Numbered from the stretch's first letter, positions 15,896 to 25,167 are shown. The stretch is 64,000 nt of DNA from CAWBBA01 sp963729795 (GCA_963729795.1 CAVSPC010000047.1:62001-126000); one strand, 5' to 3'. The notes: a model not told the origin generated them from the letters alone. Numbers and translations: made by a program.

Positions 15896-17395
15896 ATGAA
15901 AACTACAAGCCAGTCGGTAGAAGCGATGTCAAGGCATGCTGCCCAAGAACCTAGCAGAAAACCTGATCGGTTCAATTCTCCGAATACGGATTTTGTCGAT
16001 GCGGAGGCTGTCTCGCTCATCCACCGCGCCGGTGAATCCTTCAGGCGAGTAGGACCGATGATCCGGCCTTTCATCGGTTTTTTGTTCTTCGGCGCTCTCG
16101 GTGCACTGGCTGTCGGTTTGGTCTCACATTTTGAAGTAATTGTTCCGCTCGAAAAGAAGCTTTTGACTGCCGAAGTCCGCAGCCTAGCTACAGACCTTGA
16201 CTCCGTCGTTCGAATAAGAAGCTCACTGATAAGCTTCACGGCAGGCAACGCTGAGTTGGATAGCTTCCTTCAATCAGGCGGTCTGGACAAGATGCTCGAC
16301 GCGCTCAGGCAGCAATTTCCGGATTTCCTCAGCTTCGAAGCCACCGACGAGCGGGGACAAGTGAAGGCGATGGGCGGCGAATTGCCCCTGACTCAGCCGG
16401 GCTTATTCTCGAAGAGCCCTTCCGGGCGGATCACTACGGTCAATTTGAGTGCGAGGCCCAATGGACCAATCTTCCACGATGACCCGGAAAGTAAGTGTTT
16501 TTACATTACCTGCAAGCACGTAGGTTCAGGAGGGGGAATATGGTTTACCAGGACAAGGTTTTCCCGGGAGTCTGTCGTTGCAGTTCTGAAATCTACCCCA
16601 ATCAAACGCGTAACTCTTATCCCTGTCGCGGGAGCATCCAAGGATGTTCCCGAAGGCCCAATGTCTCTCTCCACGCCTCAATCGTGCGTTGTAAGAGCCA
16701 TCGGTAGCTGGTGGCGCGGTCCAGTGGGTGCGGAAGCTCTGCTGACAATGCCGGGTTGGCTACTGCGCGTAGAGAATGTTGGAACGCGTCCCATTTTGTG
16801 GCGCGCACCGATTGCTGTGCCCCTGTGCCTTCTCGTTTGTGCCATGATCGCAGCAATTTTCCTGAAATCTACATCGCTCGACAAGAGTCAGGGGCCGGAT
16901 GAAGCCATTGATGCGGTGGCGGATGATCACTCCGTGATCCGGTACGCGAGTCCCTACACAGAGCCTGAATCATGCCAGAAGTCGCCCTCCTTGGCCGAAA
17001 GCATGACCGAGAAAGCTTCCATGGTGGGAGAGAATCTCTCTACTTTAGAATCGGAAGCTGACCACGGAATACCCATAGTCTGTGTCGAGTCGCTGGAGTC
17101 AGAATGTGGAGCGGATCTGCCGAGTGTGACTAAGCTCGTACCGATACCCGCCAACAAACCATCTATTGAGATTACAGACTTTCACGGGCAGGAGTCGTGC
17201 TCTGATTACGGTGAAGAAAGTGAGCCGATTCCGGACACGCTAGAAGTTTGTTGGTTCGAGCCGTGCGAGCACTGTGAAAGCGACAATCCGCAGCGTGGGG
17301 CGGGGCATGAGGGCACAATTCTTTCCGATGAAGAGGAAGCCCCCGGTTGCGAGCGATCCCCCGAGAGCAGTCACCTGCTATCAATCACAGGGTAA
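15896..17395 (+). CDS. Two-TM membrane protein with extracytoplasmic sensor-like domain
   Basis: 499 residues. The first TM segment is at about 59-82 (PFIGFLFFGALGALAVGLVS), and the second at about 303-323 (APIAVPLCLLVCAMIAAIFL). Between them are about 220 residues laid out like a periplasmic ligand-sensing domain (helical start LEKKLLTAEVRSLATDLDSV; later GGGIWFTRTRFSRESVVAVL). The C-terminal 175 residues are acidic, low in predicted structure, and end with CWFEPCEHCESD, a CxxxxCxxC cluster. No kinase, GGDEF or methyl-accepting output domain is present. It may be an orphan sensor or scaffold. It is divergent from the 20-residue peptide gene. Confidence 0.65.
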   Translation: MKTTSQSVEAMSRHAAQEPSRKPDRFNSPNTDFVDAEAVSLIHRAGESFRRVGPMIRPFIGFLFFGALGALAVGLVSHFEVIVPLEKKLLTAEVRSLATDLDSVVRIRSSLISFTAGNAELDSFLQSGGLDKMLDALRQQFPDFLSFEATDERGQVKAMGGELPLTQPGLFSKSPSGRITTVNLSARPNGPIFHDDPESKCFYITCKHVGSGGGIWFTRTRFSRESVVAVLKSTPIKRVTLIPVAGASKDVPEGPMSLSTPQSCVVRAIGSWWRGPVGAEALLTMPGWLLRVENVGTRPILWRAPIAVPLCLLVCAMIAAIFLKSTSLDKSQGPDEAIDAVADDHSVIRYASPYTEPESCQKSPSLAESMTEKASMVGENLSTLESEADHGIPIVCVESLESECGADLPSVTKLVPIPANKPSIEITDFHGQESCSDYGEESEPIPDTLEVCWFEPCEHCESDNPQRGAGHEGTILSDEEEAPGCERSPESSHLLSITG

Positions 17396-17595
17396 GCTCT
17401 TACTTCTATCCAACCTCGAATCCGTGTGAAACAAACAGGTTTTGTTGTAGAATCATGTCCGAAAAAGGGGGGTAACAGGTCTCGAGTTGGGCCTGGAGGG
17501 AACACGGACAGAGGCGGCGGAGACAATTCTGAATCCGGTACCAGGAAATGCGTGTCCATGCGCGACAATGAACCACAAGGACGGACCGGTTCACA

Positions 17596-18918
17596 ATGGA
17601 TAAAGTCCTCACAATTGCAGGCTCGGATTCGGGGGGTGGCTCAGGCATACAGGCTGACCTGAAGACTATCCTTTCTCTGGGCGGATATGGCATGAGCGTG
17701 GTCACCGCTGTTACTGCGCAGAATACCTTGGGGATCCAGGGGATCGTCCCGATCGCTCCGGAGTTTGTCGCGTTGCAGTTGGAATCCACGTTGGGCGACA
17801 TCGGGGCGGATTGCGTCAAGACAGGAATGTTGGTCAACGGGGAAACTGTGCACGTTGTCGCCGAAAAGATCGCGAAATATCAGATTGAAAAAGTAGTGGT
17901 GGATCCAGTTGTCGCTTCGGAATGGGGTTTTGTTTTGCTGGATCAGGAGGGAAGGAAAACGCTTGTCAAAGAGCTATTTCCCGTGGCCCATCTCCTTACC
18001 CCCAATATACCGGAAGCCGAGATACTGACCGGCAAGCCGATCGGTAATGTATCCGACATGAAAAAGGCCGCAAAAAGACTTCATAAAATGGGCCCCAAAT
18101 TCGTTTTGGTTAAGGGGGGGCACCTGAAAGAAGTGCCTGTGGACGTGCTGTACGACGGCAGCCAACACTACGAGTTCTCCACTCAGCGCGTTCGCACCCG
18201 TCACACTCACGGCACAGGCTGCACTCTTGCCTCAGCCGTTGCCACCCTCTTGGCACAGGGAATGCCCCTCATAGAGTGCATAGATCAAGCGAAACGCTAT
18301 CTGTACAGGGCACTTCGGTTCTCGCTGAGTCTTGGAAGCGGCATCGGGCCGACAAATCATTTCGCTTCCATCACTCGAGAAATTGCACGCACCCACGTAA
18401 TCGAAGAACTCGACAAGGCACTGGAACGACTCAAGCGATTGAATGTCGGGCACCTGATCCCCGAAGTGCAGTCGAATCTGGCATACGCTATTCCTTTCGC
18501 CGAGTCTGTAGAAGATGTGGCTTCCTTCCCCGGCCGCATCATAAGGCTGGTAAACACCGTGGCTACTCTGGCGTCGGCCAAATTCGGAGCCTCCAGACAG
18601 ATTCATCACCTTGTGCTGGCTGCGATGGAGTACGATCCTCAACGACGCGCTGCTATGAACATCGCTTATTCAGACGCGCTCGTGAACCGGATTCGCTCAC
18701 TTGGTTACACGGTCGTTGAATTCGATCGGAGTCGGACTCCCCCGGACCTGGCGCAGGAAGAGGGGAGCACCCTCGCGTGGGGGGTCCAAGATGTGATGGA
18801 GGAACTGGGGAAAGTGCCGGATGCGATCTTCGACCGCGGTGTGGTAGGCAAGGTGCCCATGATAAGGATCTTCGGAAAAGATCCCGCCTCGATAGTAAAC
18901 CTCATAGCCAGACTATGA
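17596..18918 (+). CDS. thiDN: HMP kinase / HMP-P kinase fused to thiamine-phosphate synthase ThiN
   Basis: 440 residues with two domains. ThiD (about 1-260) opens with LTIAGSDSGGGSGIQADLKT, has LVKGGH near residue 172 and the GTGC catalytic loop at 206-209. It phosphorylates hydroxymethylpyrimidine twice. The ThiN-type domain (about 265-440) has NLAYA, VEDVASFPGRI, GASRQIHHLVLAAM and IFDRGVVGKVPMIRIFG. ThiN joins HMP-PP and thiazole phosphate to thiamine phosphate, replacing ThiE, as known for archaeal and Thermotoga-type ThiDN fusions. No THI-box is visible upstream. No other thi gene is nearby. Confidence 0.92.
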   Translation: MDKVLTIAGSDSGGGSGIQADLKTILSLGGYGMSVVTAVTAQNTLGIQGIVPIAPEFVALQLESTLGDIGADCVKTGMLVNGETVHVVAEKIAKYQIEKVVVDPVVASEWGFVLLDQEGRKTLVKELFPVAHLLTPNIPEAEILTGKPIGNVSDMKKAAKRLHKMGPKFVLVKGGHLKEVPVDVLYDGSQHYEFSTQRVRTRHTHGTGCTLASAVATLLAQGMPLIECIDQAKRYLYRALRFSLSLGSGIGPTNHFASITREIARTHVIEELDKALERLKRLNVGHLIPEVQSNLAYAIPFAESVEDVASFPGRIIRLVNTVATLASAKFGASRQIHHLVLAAMEYDPQRRAAMNIAYSDALVNRIRSLGYTVVEFDRSRTPPDLAQEEGSTLAWGVQDVMEELGKVPDAIFDRGVVGKVPMIRIFGKDPASIVNLIARL

Positions 18919-19347
18919 CGCCCACGCGACGCTCGATCCGGAGTACGATCCTATGTGTCGCAGCAGCCCACGAGGGTTTGTCTACCCCCTGCATGAAAGG
19001 GAGAAAAATTAGTAGGTTAGCTCCTTTAAATTATGGCTAAAAATGGCATTCCCTTTGACAATTTGCCGGAGACGCTTAATATGAGGTTGGAAGTAAAATG
19101 ATCGAGATACTGTTGCTCAGATCACAATAAGCAAGTCCTTTTTGAGAACTTTGCGACGTTGGATGGCACATATTTCCGGCCTACCTCGCAGAGCGAGTAA
19201 CCGTTGAGCGAGAAAGCGATTTATCGGTCATCAGACTTGACCGGCCGAGACGACGGCCCTACTATGATCCCGGTAGGACCGGTCCCCGCGCCAGTTACAA
19301 AGTTCCCTGTGAACACCAAAAGAAATTCCTCCTCCGAAGGACGAACC
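18919..19347. other. Intergenic stretch with a probable moaA promoter and a long leader
   Basis: A 429-base gap. A promoter candidate lies at 19055-19082, leaving a leader of about 255 bases before the chosen moaA start. The leader contains small hairpins, for example CTCGCAGAGCGAG at about 19186. I could not match it to the known molybdenum-cofactor RNA motif. Confidence 0.4.
19055..19082 (+). promoter_or_regulatory. Sigma-70-type promoter for moaA
   Basis: TTGACA (19055-19060) with TAATAT (19077-19082) and a 16-base spacer. The -35 box is a perfect consensus and the -10 matches 4 of 6. Confidence 0.5.
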
Positions 19348-20334
19348 ATGTCGGATTCGCTAGTAGATCCTTACAGACGCGTTGTCGATTATTTGAGGGT
19401 TTCGATCACTGACCTGTGCAATTTGAGATGCCTCTATTGCAGGCCCCCGGAAGGGCTCCCCCTGATTTCGCATGACGAGGTCCTCAGATACGAGGAGATC
19501 CTGACGATTATTCGCTTGTTCAGAGACATGGGGGGGCGGAAGCTTAGGATAACCGGTGGCGAACCCCTCGTCAGGCGCGGAGTCCTTGACTTCATTTCCA
19601 TGCTCACAAGAATGGATGGAATCGAAGATGTCGGGCTCACTACAAACGGCGTGCTGCTGGCTTCAATGGCCCGGGGCCTTAGGGACGCTGGTTTGACTCG
19701 TATAAATATAAGCTTGGATTCCATGCGTCGCGAAACGTTCAAGGAAATTACCGGTAGTGATCGTTTCGGAGAGGTCATGGATGGAATTCGGGCCGCTCTG
19801 AACGACGGCTTTGATCCAGTGAAAATCAATGTGGTGCTTCTTGAGGGAACCAACGAAGAGGACATCCCTGCCTTTGCGCGCCTGACTCTTGATCATCACG
19901 TTGATGTTAGATTTATTGAACGCATGCCTTTTGGGGCCAACCCCGTCCGCCGTGGCCCGGACTCTTTCAGCGCGCGTAAGGCTCTGGAAATTATAAGTCG
20001 GGAGATAGGGGAGCCCCATCCCGTGGATCGTGATCTCCTTGGAGGCCCGGCAACAATGTTTGGTCTGCCTGGAGCCAAAGGCCGTATCGGGGTCATAGAT
20101 CCGGTGACGGGTCACTTTTGTGGCACATGCAACCGCATGAGATTAACTGCCCGAGGTACGTTGCGACCCTGTCTGCTGAGTCCCGCGGAAATAGACATCA
20201 AAACTGCCCTAAGACGCGGCGCTTCTCTCAAAGAACTGGCTGAGATCGTTCGAAGTGCAGTGCTCGCCAAACCTGTGGGCCACGCCCTGAGCCCCGCACC
20301 AATGGCTGATGGTATGAATCTTATCGGCGGATAG
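19348..20334 (+). CDS. moaA: GTP 3',8-cyclase (molybdenum cofactor biosynthesis)
   Basis: 328 residues from ATG 19348, which has AAGGA 7 bases upstream; an upstream in-frame start at 19204 would add a non-conserved tail. It makes 3',8-cH2GTP, the first step to molybdopterin. Radical SAM cysteines are C24, C28 and C31 in CNLRCLYC. The second cluster has FCGTCNRMRLTARGTLRPC. The protein ends in Gly-Gly (NLIGG), the conserved MoaA tail needed for catalysis. The partner moaC is not in the window. The gene has a long leader and its own promoter. Confidence 0.95.
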   Translation: MSDSLVDPYRRVVDYLRVSITDLCNLRCLYCRPPEGLPLISHDEVLRYEEILTIIRLFRDMGGRKLRITGGEPLVRRGVLDFISMLTRMDGIEDVGLTTNGVLLASMARGLRDAGLTRINISLDSMRRETFKEITGSDRFGEVMDGIRAALNDGFDPVKINVVLLEGTNEEDIPAFARLTLDHHVDVRFIERMPFGANPVRRGPDSFSARKALEIISREIGEPHPVDRDLLGGPATMFGLPGAKGRIGVIDPVTGHFCGTCNRMRLTARGTLRPCLLSPAEIDIKTALRRGASLKELAEIVRSAVLAKPVGHALSPAPMADGMNLIGG

Positions 20335-20442
20335 AAAGGGCATATTCCTGAGATCGTGGCTTGGGTTATGCGTCCGCAACGTTTAAGGTATGCTTCCGCA
20401 ACGTCCAATCCGAGAAACTCCGTAACAAGCAGACTCAACGAG

Positions 20443-21402
20443 ATGGCCGAACTCGCACTTACTCCTCTCTCTTTCATAGTAGTAAACAGGAATACCGCCG
20501 ATCTTCTCGCCAAGTGCCTCGACAACATATTGCAATCGAATCTTCGCTATAAACCCGAAGTACTAGTAGTGGACAATGGCTCAATTGACGATTCTGTTGC
20601 GCGTGTAAAACGGCACTACCCGGAGGTAATTGTTATAGAGGCCGGCTGCAACCTCGGGTTTGCCGCGGCAAACAATAAAGCACTGCGACAGGCCAAGGGG
20701 AACTTTGTGTTACTGGTGAATACTGATGCGCTTCTGGACAAGGATTGCGCGCAGTCTCTTTTGGATCTAATGACGGCTGATTCTCGCGTGGGAATGGTGG
20801 GCCCTCAACTCTTAAACGGAGACGGAAGTCTCCAGACATCCTATGAGGCCGCGCCGACTCTGGCCACCGAAACTCTTAATCGAAGCCTGCTAAAGCGGCT
20901 GTTTCCTTGGAGATTCCCCGGAAAGGGGGTCAAGTTGTCACAACCGAAAGAAGTGGAGGCGTTGATCGGAGCCGTGATGATGATCAGGCGTCTGGCGTTG
21001 GAGCAGTTGGCAGGATTTGACGAGGATTATTTCTTTTTCTTGGAAGAGACCGATCTGGCTATCCGGATGCGCAGGGCCGGCTGGAAGGTCGTCCACAATC
21101 CGTTTGCGAGGGCCGTGCACCTGCAGGGGGCTACGGCAAAAACTTACAAGGCGTCTGCCCGCATAGAGTTTTACAGATCTCGGTACCATTTCTTTCGAAA
21201 ACATTACGGCAATGGGGCCGCGAGCCTCCTAAAAGGAGTTGTCATAGCAAACTTGACGCTGAACGTGGCTGGTCTGGGATTGGCTTCCCTGATAACTTCT
21301 GGCAGCTTGGAGAAGGTCGCAGAGAAGTACCGCGTTAGAGCAGAATTGTGGAAATGGCACTTGCGCGGATGTCCCGACGGGCCGGGGTTGCCGCGTACCT
21401 GA
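20443..21402 (+). CDS. GT2 family glycosyltransferase (rhamnosyltransferase-like)
   Basis: 319 residues from ATG 20443, which leaves the GT-A core at the N-terminus; the upstream start at 20356 adds an unlikely tail. Core motifs are SFIVVNRNTADLLAKCL, VVDNGSIDDS and LLVNTDALLDKD (the metal-binding DxD region). The acceptor-side segments are GAVMMIRRLAL and GFDEDYFFFLEETDLAIRMR. The C-terminal helices (SLLKGVVIANLTLNVAGLGL) look membrane-associated. It transfers a nucleotide sugar to a lipid- or polysaccharide-type acceptor, probably at the cytoplasmic membrane. No neighbouring polysaccharide genes are present to identify the product. Confidence 0.85.
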   Translation: MAELALTPLSFIVVNRNTADLLAKCLDNILQSNLRYKPEVLVVDNGSIDDSVARVKRHYPEVIVIEAGCNLGFAAANNKALRQAKGNFVLLVNTDALLDKDCAQSLLDLMTADSRVGMVGPQLLNGDGSLQTSYEAAPTLATETLNRSLLKRLFPWRFPGKGVKLSQPKEVEALIGAVMMIRRLALEQLAGFDEDYFFFLEETDLAIRMRRAGWKVVHNPFARAVHLQGATAKTYKASARIEFYRSRYHFFRKHYGNGAASLLKGVVIANLTLNVAGLGLASLITSGSLEKVAEKYRVRAELWKWHLRGCPDGPGLPRT

Positions 21403-21539
21403 CGTAAGCCGCAAGTGAGCATTCTCTGCGATTCCATGTGCTTGCGCCTAAGTCCAATTAATAATTCAGGTGAGGCATTCTCCGACCCATCGCAATGAGG
21501 GAGATTCGAGCCCACACTATATCTTATGAAACAGTGTCC

Positions 21540-21902
21540 TCATCCAAAGATGGTTTCGACTTGGTAAGGATGAGTTCCCTTTATGATTTCAATTCCGCAT
21601 TTTGCCTCCATTTTGGTCATAATGGATTCAGAATGTTGACAATTGACAAGACAAGGGGACAAGTGAATCTTTGTTGGGTCTGCTTCGAGAGGCGAATTCC
21701 AAAGCTTCATGAGGGCCAGCCTGGGAAGCAATTGATCACCGGGGCAGCCTCCACAGCTTACGATGCCCATCAACTCCACCTGTTGTTCCGCGTATCTCGA
21801 GAACTCCCCGTCCCGTCTGCTAAAAGCAACGAGACAGCGGGAACATCCGACGCAGACCTTATTCATTCCATTCTCACATCCGACTATCAGCAATCTTTCC
21901 AT
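21540..21902 (-). CDS. CGGC-domain protein, probable metal-binding protein
   Basis: 120 residues from ATG 21902 (GAGG 8 bases upstream). An earlier ATG at 21971 overlaps the stop of the preceding gene as ATGA but lacks a ribosome site, and the domain begins at MERLLIVGC. Cysteine pairs are at VCVGCSRC and SCGGCPG, followed by HLSPCLVNCQ. This CGGC module is found in anaerobes and is thought to bind metal or to interact with redox partners; its exact role is unknown. It is cotranscribed with the DUF1573 gene upstream, and both are divergent from a LysR regulator. Confidence 0.8.
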   Translation of the reverse strand: MERLLIVGCENGMNKVCVGCSRCLVAFSRRDGEFSRYAEQQVELMGIVSCGGCPGDQLLPRLALMKLWNSPLEADPTKIHLSPCLVNCQHSESIMTKMEAKCGIEIIKGTHPYQVETIFG

Positions 21903-21967
21903 TTCTTTGACCTCACAACGCCCTATGGGATAATTTTCGGTCCACCATTTATCATCACGCGTCAGAT

Positions 21968-22680
21968 TCATTGACCGCTTACTTGAGGGAGCCGTATGAG
22001 ATAACGAACGGGGACAATTTCTTCCCTCTTATCGGTGGTCTCGATCAGAGCTGTGCCACTAATGAAGGCTTTCCCTTCCTGTCGCTGAACCTTGACGGAC
22101 AATTGAAAATTCGTCTTGCCGCCTGAAGGCACTATAAGTTCTTTCGGAATCAACTGTAGTTCATCCGCGTTATTCGACTTGGCTCCTTTCACAGTAACTG
22201 GTTCTGTTCCGCTATTGGTGGCTGTCAGTGCAAACACCGCATCCTTTCCCCATGCAGCCAAAGAGAGGCCCAGAGTGCGTGGGGCTCTATGCTAATGTTC
22301 CTGACCACGTTGAAGTTGAGCTTTATAGTGGTCAGGGGACGCTCCGGGTCGTTCGAATGAACCACAATGCTTTTGGAATGCAAGCCTGAGTACATCCCCT
22401 TCGTGTTAATTTGAACAAAGATTTTGCTCGAGGTCCCCGGAGCTATGTCTTTGCTTCCCCTCACTCCCTTCGCACAGCCGCAGGACGAGTCGATTCTTCC
22501 GAGAACCAGTACGGCATCGCCGGTATTGGTCACTTGCAGCTCTACAGATGGCGACTCGCCATGAATGACATCTCCGAAATTGCGCTCTACAGTATCGAAA
22601 CTTATCCGCGGCCCGGCCGCCGACATGCCGCTTGGCAGCAACCACCACAACGCTCCTAGAATTACCAACGCTTTTGTCAT
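21968..22680 (-). pseudogene. DUF1573 periplasmic protein, apparent frameshift
   Basis: From ATG 22680 (strong GAGGAGGGG site) the frame encodes a signal peptide and a DUF1573 beta-sandwich: FGDVIHGE, VTNTGDAVLVLGRIDSSCGC, IAPGTSSKIFVQINTKG, VVHSNDPERP. It stops at about 22225. A second frame carries on with FALTATNSGTEPVTV and PVRYLIRLPQVSGQ to TGA 21968. The frames join near 22247-22261; the span of 713 bases is one short of a multiple of three. This suggests a one-base deletion in the CTCTCTTTGG stretch, either real or an error. DUF1573 proteins are thought to act in the envelope through the SSCGC cysteine pair. Confidence 0.72.
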
Positions 22681-22914
22681 GAATAACCCCTCCTCTTTAC
22701 GCACGATAGTCTCTTTGGACTAAGACCTCGCCCGCGTCCGCGGCAAAAAGACGACTTCTTTTCCTTTCAATAGGTTGATCGAACTGAATCGTGCGATTCC
22801 TTAAACCTTTTGAATTGCCATCAGCCTATGAGCCAAGGTATAAATCAATCGTAAAAACCGCGTCAAACGACTTTTTTCGACCATTCCAATCGTTTATTTC
22901 GAAGGAAGGTTTAT

Positions 22915-23829
22915 ATGGAACTACGCCAACTAAAAACTTTTCGAACCGTAGCCACACTCCTAAGCTTCAATCGCGCCGCTGAGGTCTTAAACTATGCACA
23001 GTCCACTATATCCGCACAAATAAAGGCTCTGGAAGAGGATCTGGGGGTGATGCTCTTTGATAGATTGGGGAAACGAATTGTTCTCACCGAGGCCGGCGAA
23101 CTATTAGTCCAATACGCTCAAAAGATGCTTGATATCGAGGCGGAAACCATGGCCGATGTTAAAGGCAGAAATCAACCCCAGGGATCTTTGACGATCAGGG
23201 TGCCTCAAAGCATCGCCAATAATTACTTGCCCAAAGTCGTGAGCGAGTTTCGAAACCATTTTCCGAGGGTCAGCCTTAATTTCCACACTTGCGCGTTTCA
23301 CAGCTTAGAGCACGAACTTCAGACCGGGGTCACTGATCTTGCGTTTCTATTGGCCGAGTCCATTCAATCGGGGAATTTGGTCGCGGAGCCGCTGCGATTT
23401 GAGCGTCTGCTCATGGTGTCTGATCCCGATAATCCCCTGGCCAGAAAGGCGAAGGTTTCGCTCACTGATTTGGCCGACCAGTCGCTCTTTCTCGCTGGCT
23501 CTGATTGCGGATACCGAATGATATTCGAGCAGATGCTGACGGAAGCAAACGTGAAGCCGCAGACTCTGCTCGAATTCAATACCGTGGAAATGCTCAAGGC
23601 CTGCCTTAAAACAAGTCAGGGGGTTACACTGATGCCAGAGGTAACCGTTAGGGCCGAGATTGATCGGGGGGAGCTGTCGATCTTACAGTGGGAGGACGAA
23701 TTTATGGAAACAGCCGTTTTGATGATATGGCATAAGGCTAAATGGCTTTCGCCCGCGTTGCAGGCATTCCTCGATATTTCCAGAACCATAATTGGCGCCC
23801 AACAAAGAGGTACGATTGATGGCGCTTAA
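22915..23829 (+). CDS. LysR-family transcriptional regulator
   Basis: 304 residues, the usual LysR length. The N-terminal winged helix-turn-helix (about 1-60) contains ELRQLKTFRTVATLLSFNR and LNYAQSTISAQIKALEEDLG. An effector-binding domain follows from about 90 (LTIRVPQSIANNYLPKV). ATG 22915 has AAGGAAGG 5-6 bases upstream. The divergent neighbours are the DUF1573/CGGC pair, and LysR regulators commonly control the adjacent divergent operon. I see no clear T-N11-A operator in the intergenic region. The effector is unknown. Confidence 0.93.
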   Translation: MELRQLKTFRTVATLLSFNRAAEVLNYAQSTISAQIKALEEDLGVMLFDRLGKRIVLTEAGELLVQYAQKMLDIEAETMADVKGRNQPQGSLTIRVPQSIANNYLPKVVSEFRNHFPRVSLNFHTCAFHSLEHELQTGVTDLAFLLAESIQSGNLVAEPLRFERLLMVSDPDNPLARKAKVSLTDLADQSLFLAGSDCGYRMIFEQMLTEANVKPQTLLEFNTVEMLKACLKTSQGVTLMPEVTVRAEIDRGELSILQWEDEFMETAVLMIWHKAKWLSPALQAFLDISRTIIGAQQRGTIDGA

Positions 23830-23907
23830 AACCGGATCCGTTGATCGCTTGATCGATCACAGATGCCCATTGCGTGGCTTTGGGGCTCGAAACTCGGCCG
23901 GTCAATT

Positions 23908-25062
23908 CTATTTCTTCTTTGGAAACTCCAGATCAGTGCCGACAAGATAGGCACCCGTAAAATCCGCTCCTCTGAGGATCGTACCAAACATGTTGGCTTT
24001 TTCTAAATTCGCGCCCGCAAAGTTGGCATTGGTCAAATTTGCTTCGGAAAGATCTGCGCCGGCTAAGAAAGTCCAGGCGCAGTTAGCCATTGTCATATTC
24101 GAATCCGAGAGATCCGCGGCGAAAAGATTGGCTTTGGAAAAGATCACACCATGCAAGTCGGCGGAGGCCAGGATGGTCCCGGCTAGTTTTGCTCCTGTAA
24201 AATCGGTCCCGACCAGAACCGCCCTCGCCAAATTTGCACCGGAGAGCTGAGCACCTGAAAGATTGACCCGGCGGAGGTTTACTCCGGCCAGGTCGGCATT
24301 GCTCAGGTCAATGCCCCACGACACCGCGGACTCGACCAGCGCGCCGAGAGTGGCCGCAGGCGCGCCGTAAATGATCTGATTGGAAAATCGGCTTCGGATT
24401 TCCAACTGACTATGATGAGGCGGCAATCTTTCTGCAAGTTCAGTGCTACTTATCAGGCCGTCCGCGACCATGGCCCTCAGCAAGTTCTGAAGTTCTCCTG
24501 TAGTGATTGCATATTTCTTCGTCAGTGCTTCGCGGTCTAACCCAGCCCTGATAAAGGATAAAACCTCATTCGGGTCCACTCTGGGCGCGGCAACATAAGC
24601 TCCTGAGCTCGAGCAGCGCCCTTCGTCCAGCGAGACCGAAGTATGACCGGCAAGTTCCCTCTGATAAAGCTGCGCCTCACTCGTCAGACCCGCGGCCTCC
24701 AGTTTCCTGAACAGACTTTGCAATCCCTTGGCAGAAAGGTTGTATTTCTTCATCAGCGCTGCATCGTCCATCCCGGACTTCAAGCAGTTCAGGACTTCAG
24801 CAGCGTCTATTCTAGGCTTAGCCCCTCCGGGAAAAGGCGGCCTCGAGCGTTCAACGTCGACTATCACGGACCCGTGGGACAGCGACAGGCGTGCATTGAG
24901 TTCCGACAGCCTCAGTATGCCCGCGGCCACCAGTTGGTCAAACACGCTTTGAAGACCTTTGACGGACACGTTGAATTCTTGCATCAGAGCCACATCGTCC
25001 ATACCTGACCTAATGCACTTTACCGCGTCGATTGCTTTGATTGTAATTACCCGGTTCGCCAT
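23908..25062 (-). CDS. Pentapeptide-repeat protein with three N-terminal helical repeats
   Basis: 384 residues from ATG 25062 (GGGGAGGGG upstream). The first 200 residues hold three copies of a 50-60-residue helical unit: each has a GMDDxALMxKYxLSxxGLQSLFxKL core and ends in an AAGLxxxxxL segment. The linker after the third repeat leads to pentapeptide repeats (ADLAGVN, SGAQLSGA, NLARAVL and others) to about residue 375, which should form a right-handed beta-helix. Repeat proteins of this type often act as molecular adaptors. The three-headed N-terminus may be a protein-binding array. Function unknown. It is convergent with the LysR gene. Confidence 0.82.
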   Translation of the reverse strand: MANRVITIKAIDAVKCIRSGMDDVALMQEFNVSVKGLQSVFDQLVAAGILRLSELNARLSLSHGSVIVDVERSRPPFPGGAKPRIDAAEVLNCLKSGMDDAALMKKYNLSAKGLQSLFRKLEAAGLTSEAQLYQRELAGHTSVSLDEGRCSSSGAYVAAPRVDPNEVLSFIRAGLDREALTKKYAITTGELQNLLRAMVADGLISSTELAERLPPHHSQLEIRSRFSNQIIYGAPAATLGALVESAVSWGIDLSNADLAGVNLRRVNLSGAQLSGANLARAVLVGTDFTGAKLAGTILASADLHGVIFSKANLFAADLSDSNMTMANCAWTFLAGADLSEANLTNANFAGANLEKANMFGTILRGADFTGAYLVGTDLEFPKKK

Positions 25063-25130
25063 TTTTCCCCTCCCCAAATACCTATATAATTCATCACACA
25101 GGGTGTTTACCGCCAAAGCTTAGTGGGTGT

Positions 25131-25167
25131 GCCCGCCAGAGGACAGACACAAGGTCCGCCCTTACAG
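25131..25167. repeat. Dispersed repeat, degenerate copy
   Basis: CCCGCCAGAGGACAGACACA followed by AGGTCCGCCCTTAC matches, with a few changes, the core of the repeat at 56813-56869 (CCCGTAAGAGGGCAGACATA, then AGATCGGCCCCTAC). It lies between the pentapeptide gene and the acyl-CoA ligase gene. Confidence 0.6.

Noticed and set aside
17396..17595. THI-box (TPP riboswitch) before thiDN
   Set aside because: The CTGAGA and ACC-type conserved blocks are absent.
21495..21974. Plus-strand 159-residue frame opposite the CGGC gene
   Set aside because: The CGGC motifs on the minus strand are unmistakable.
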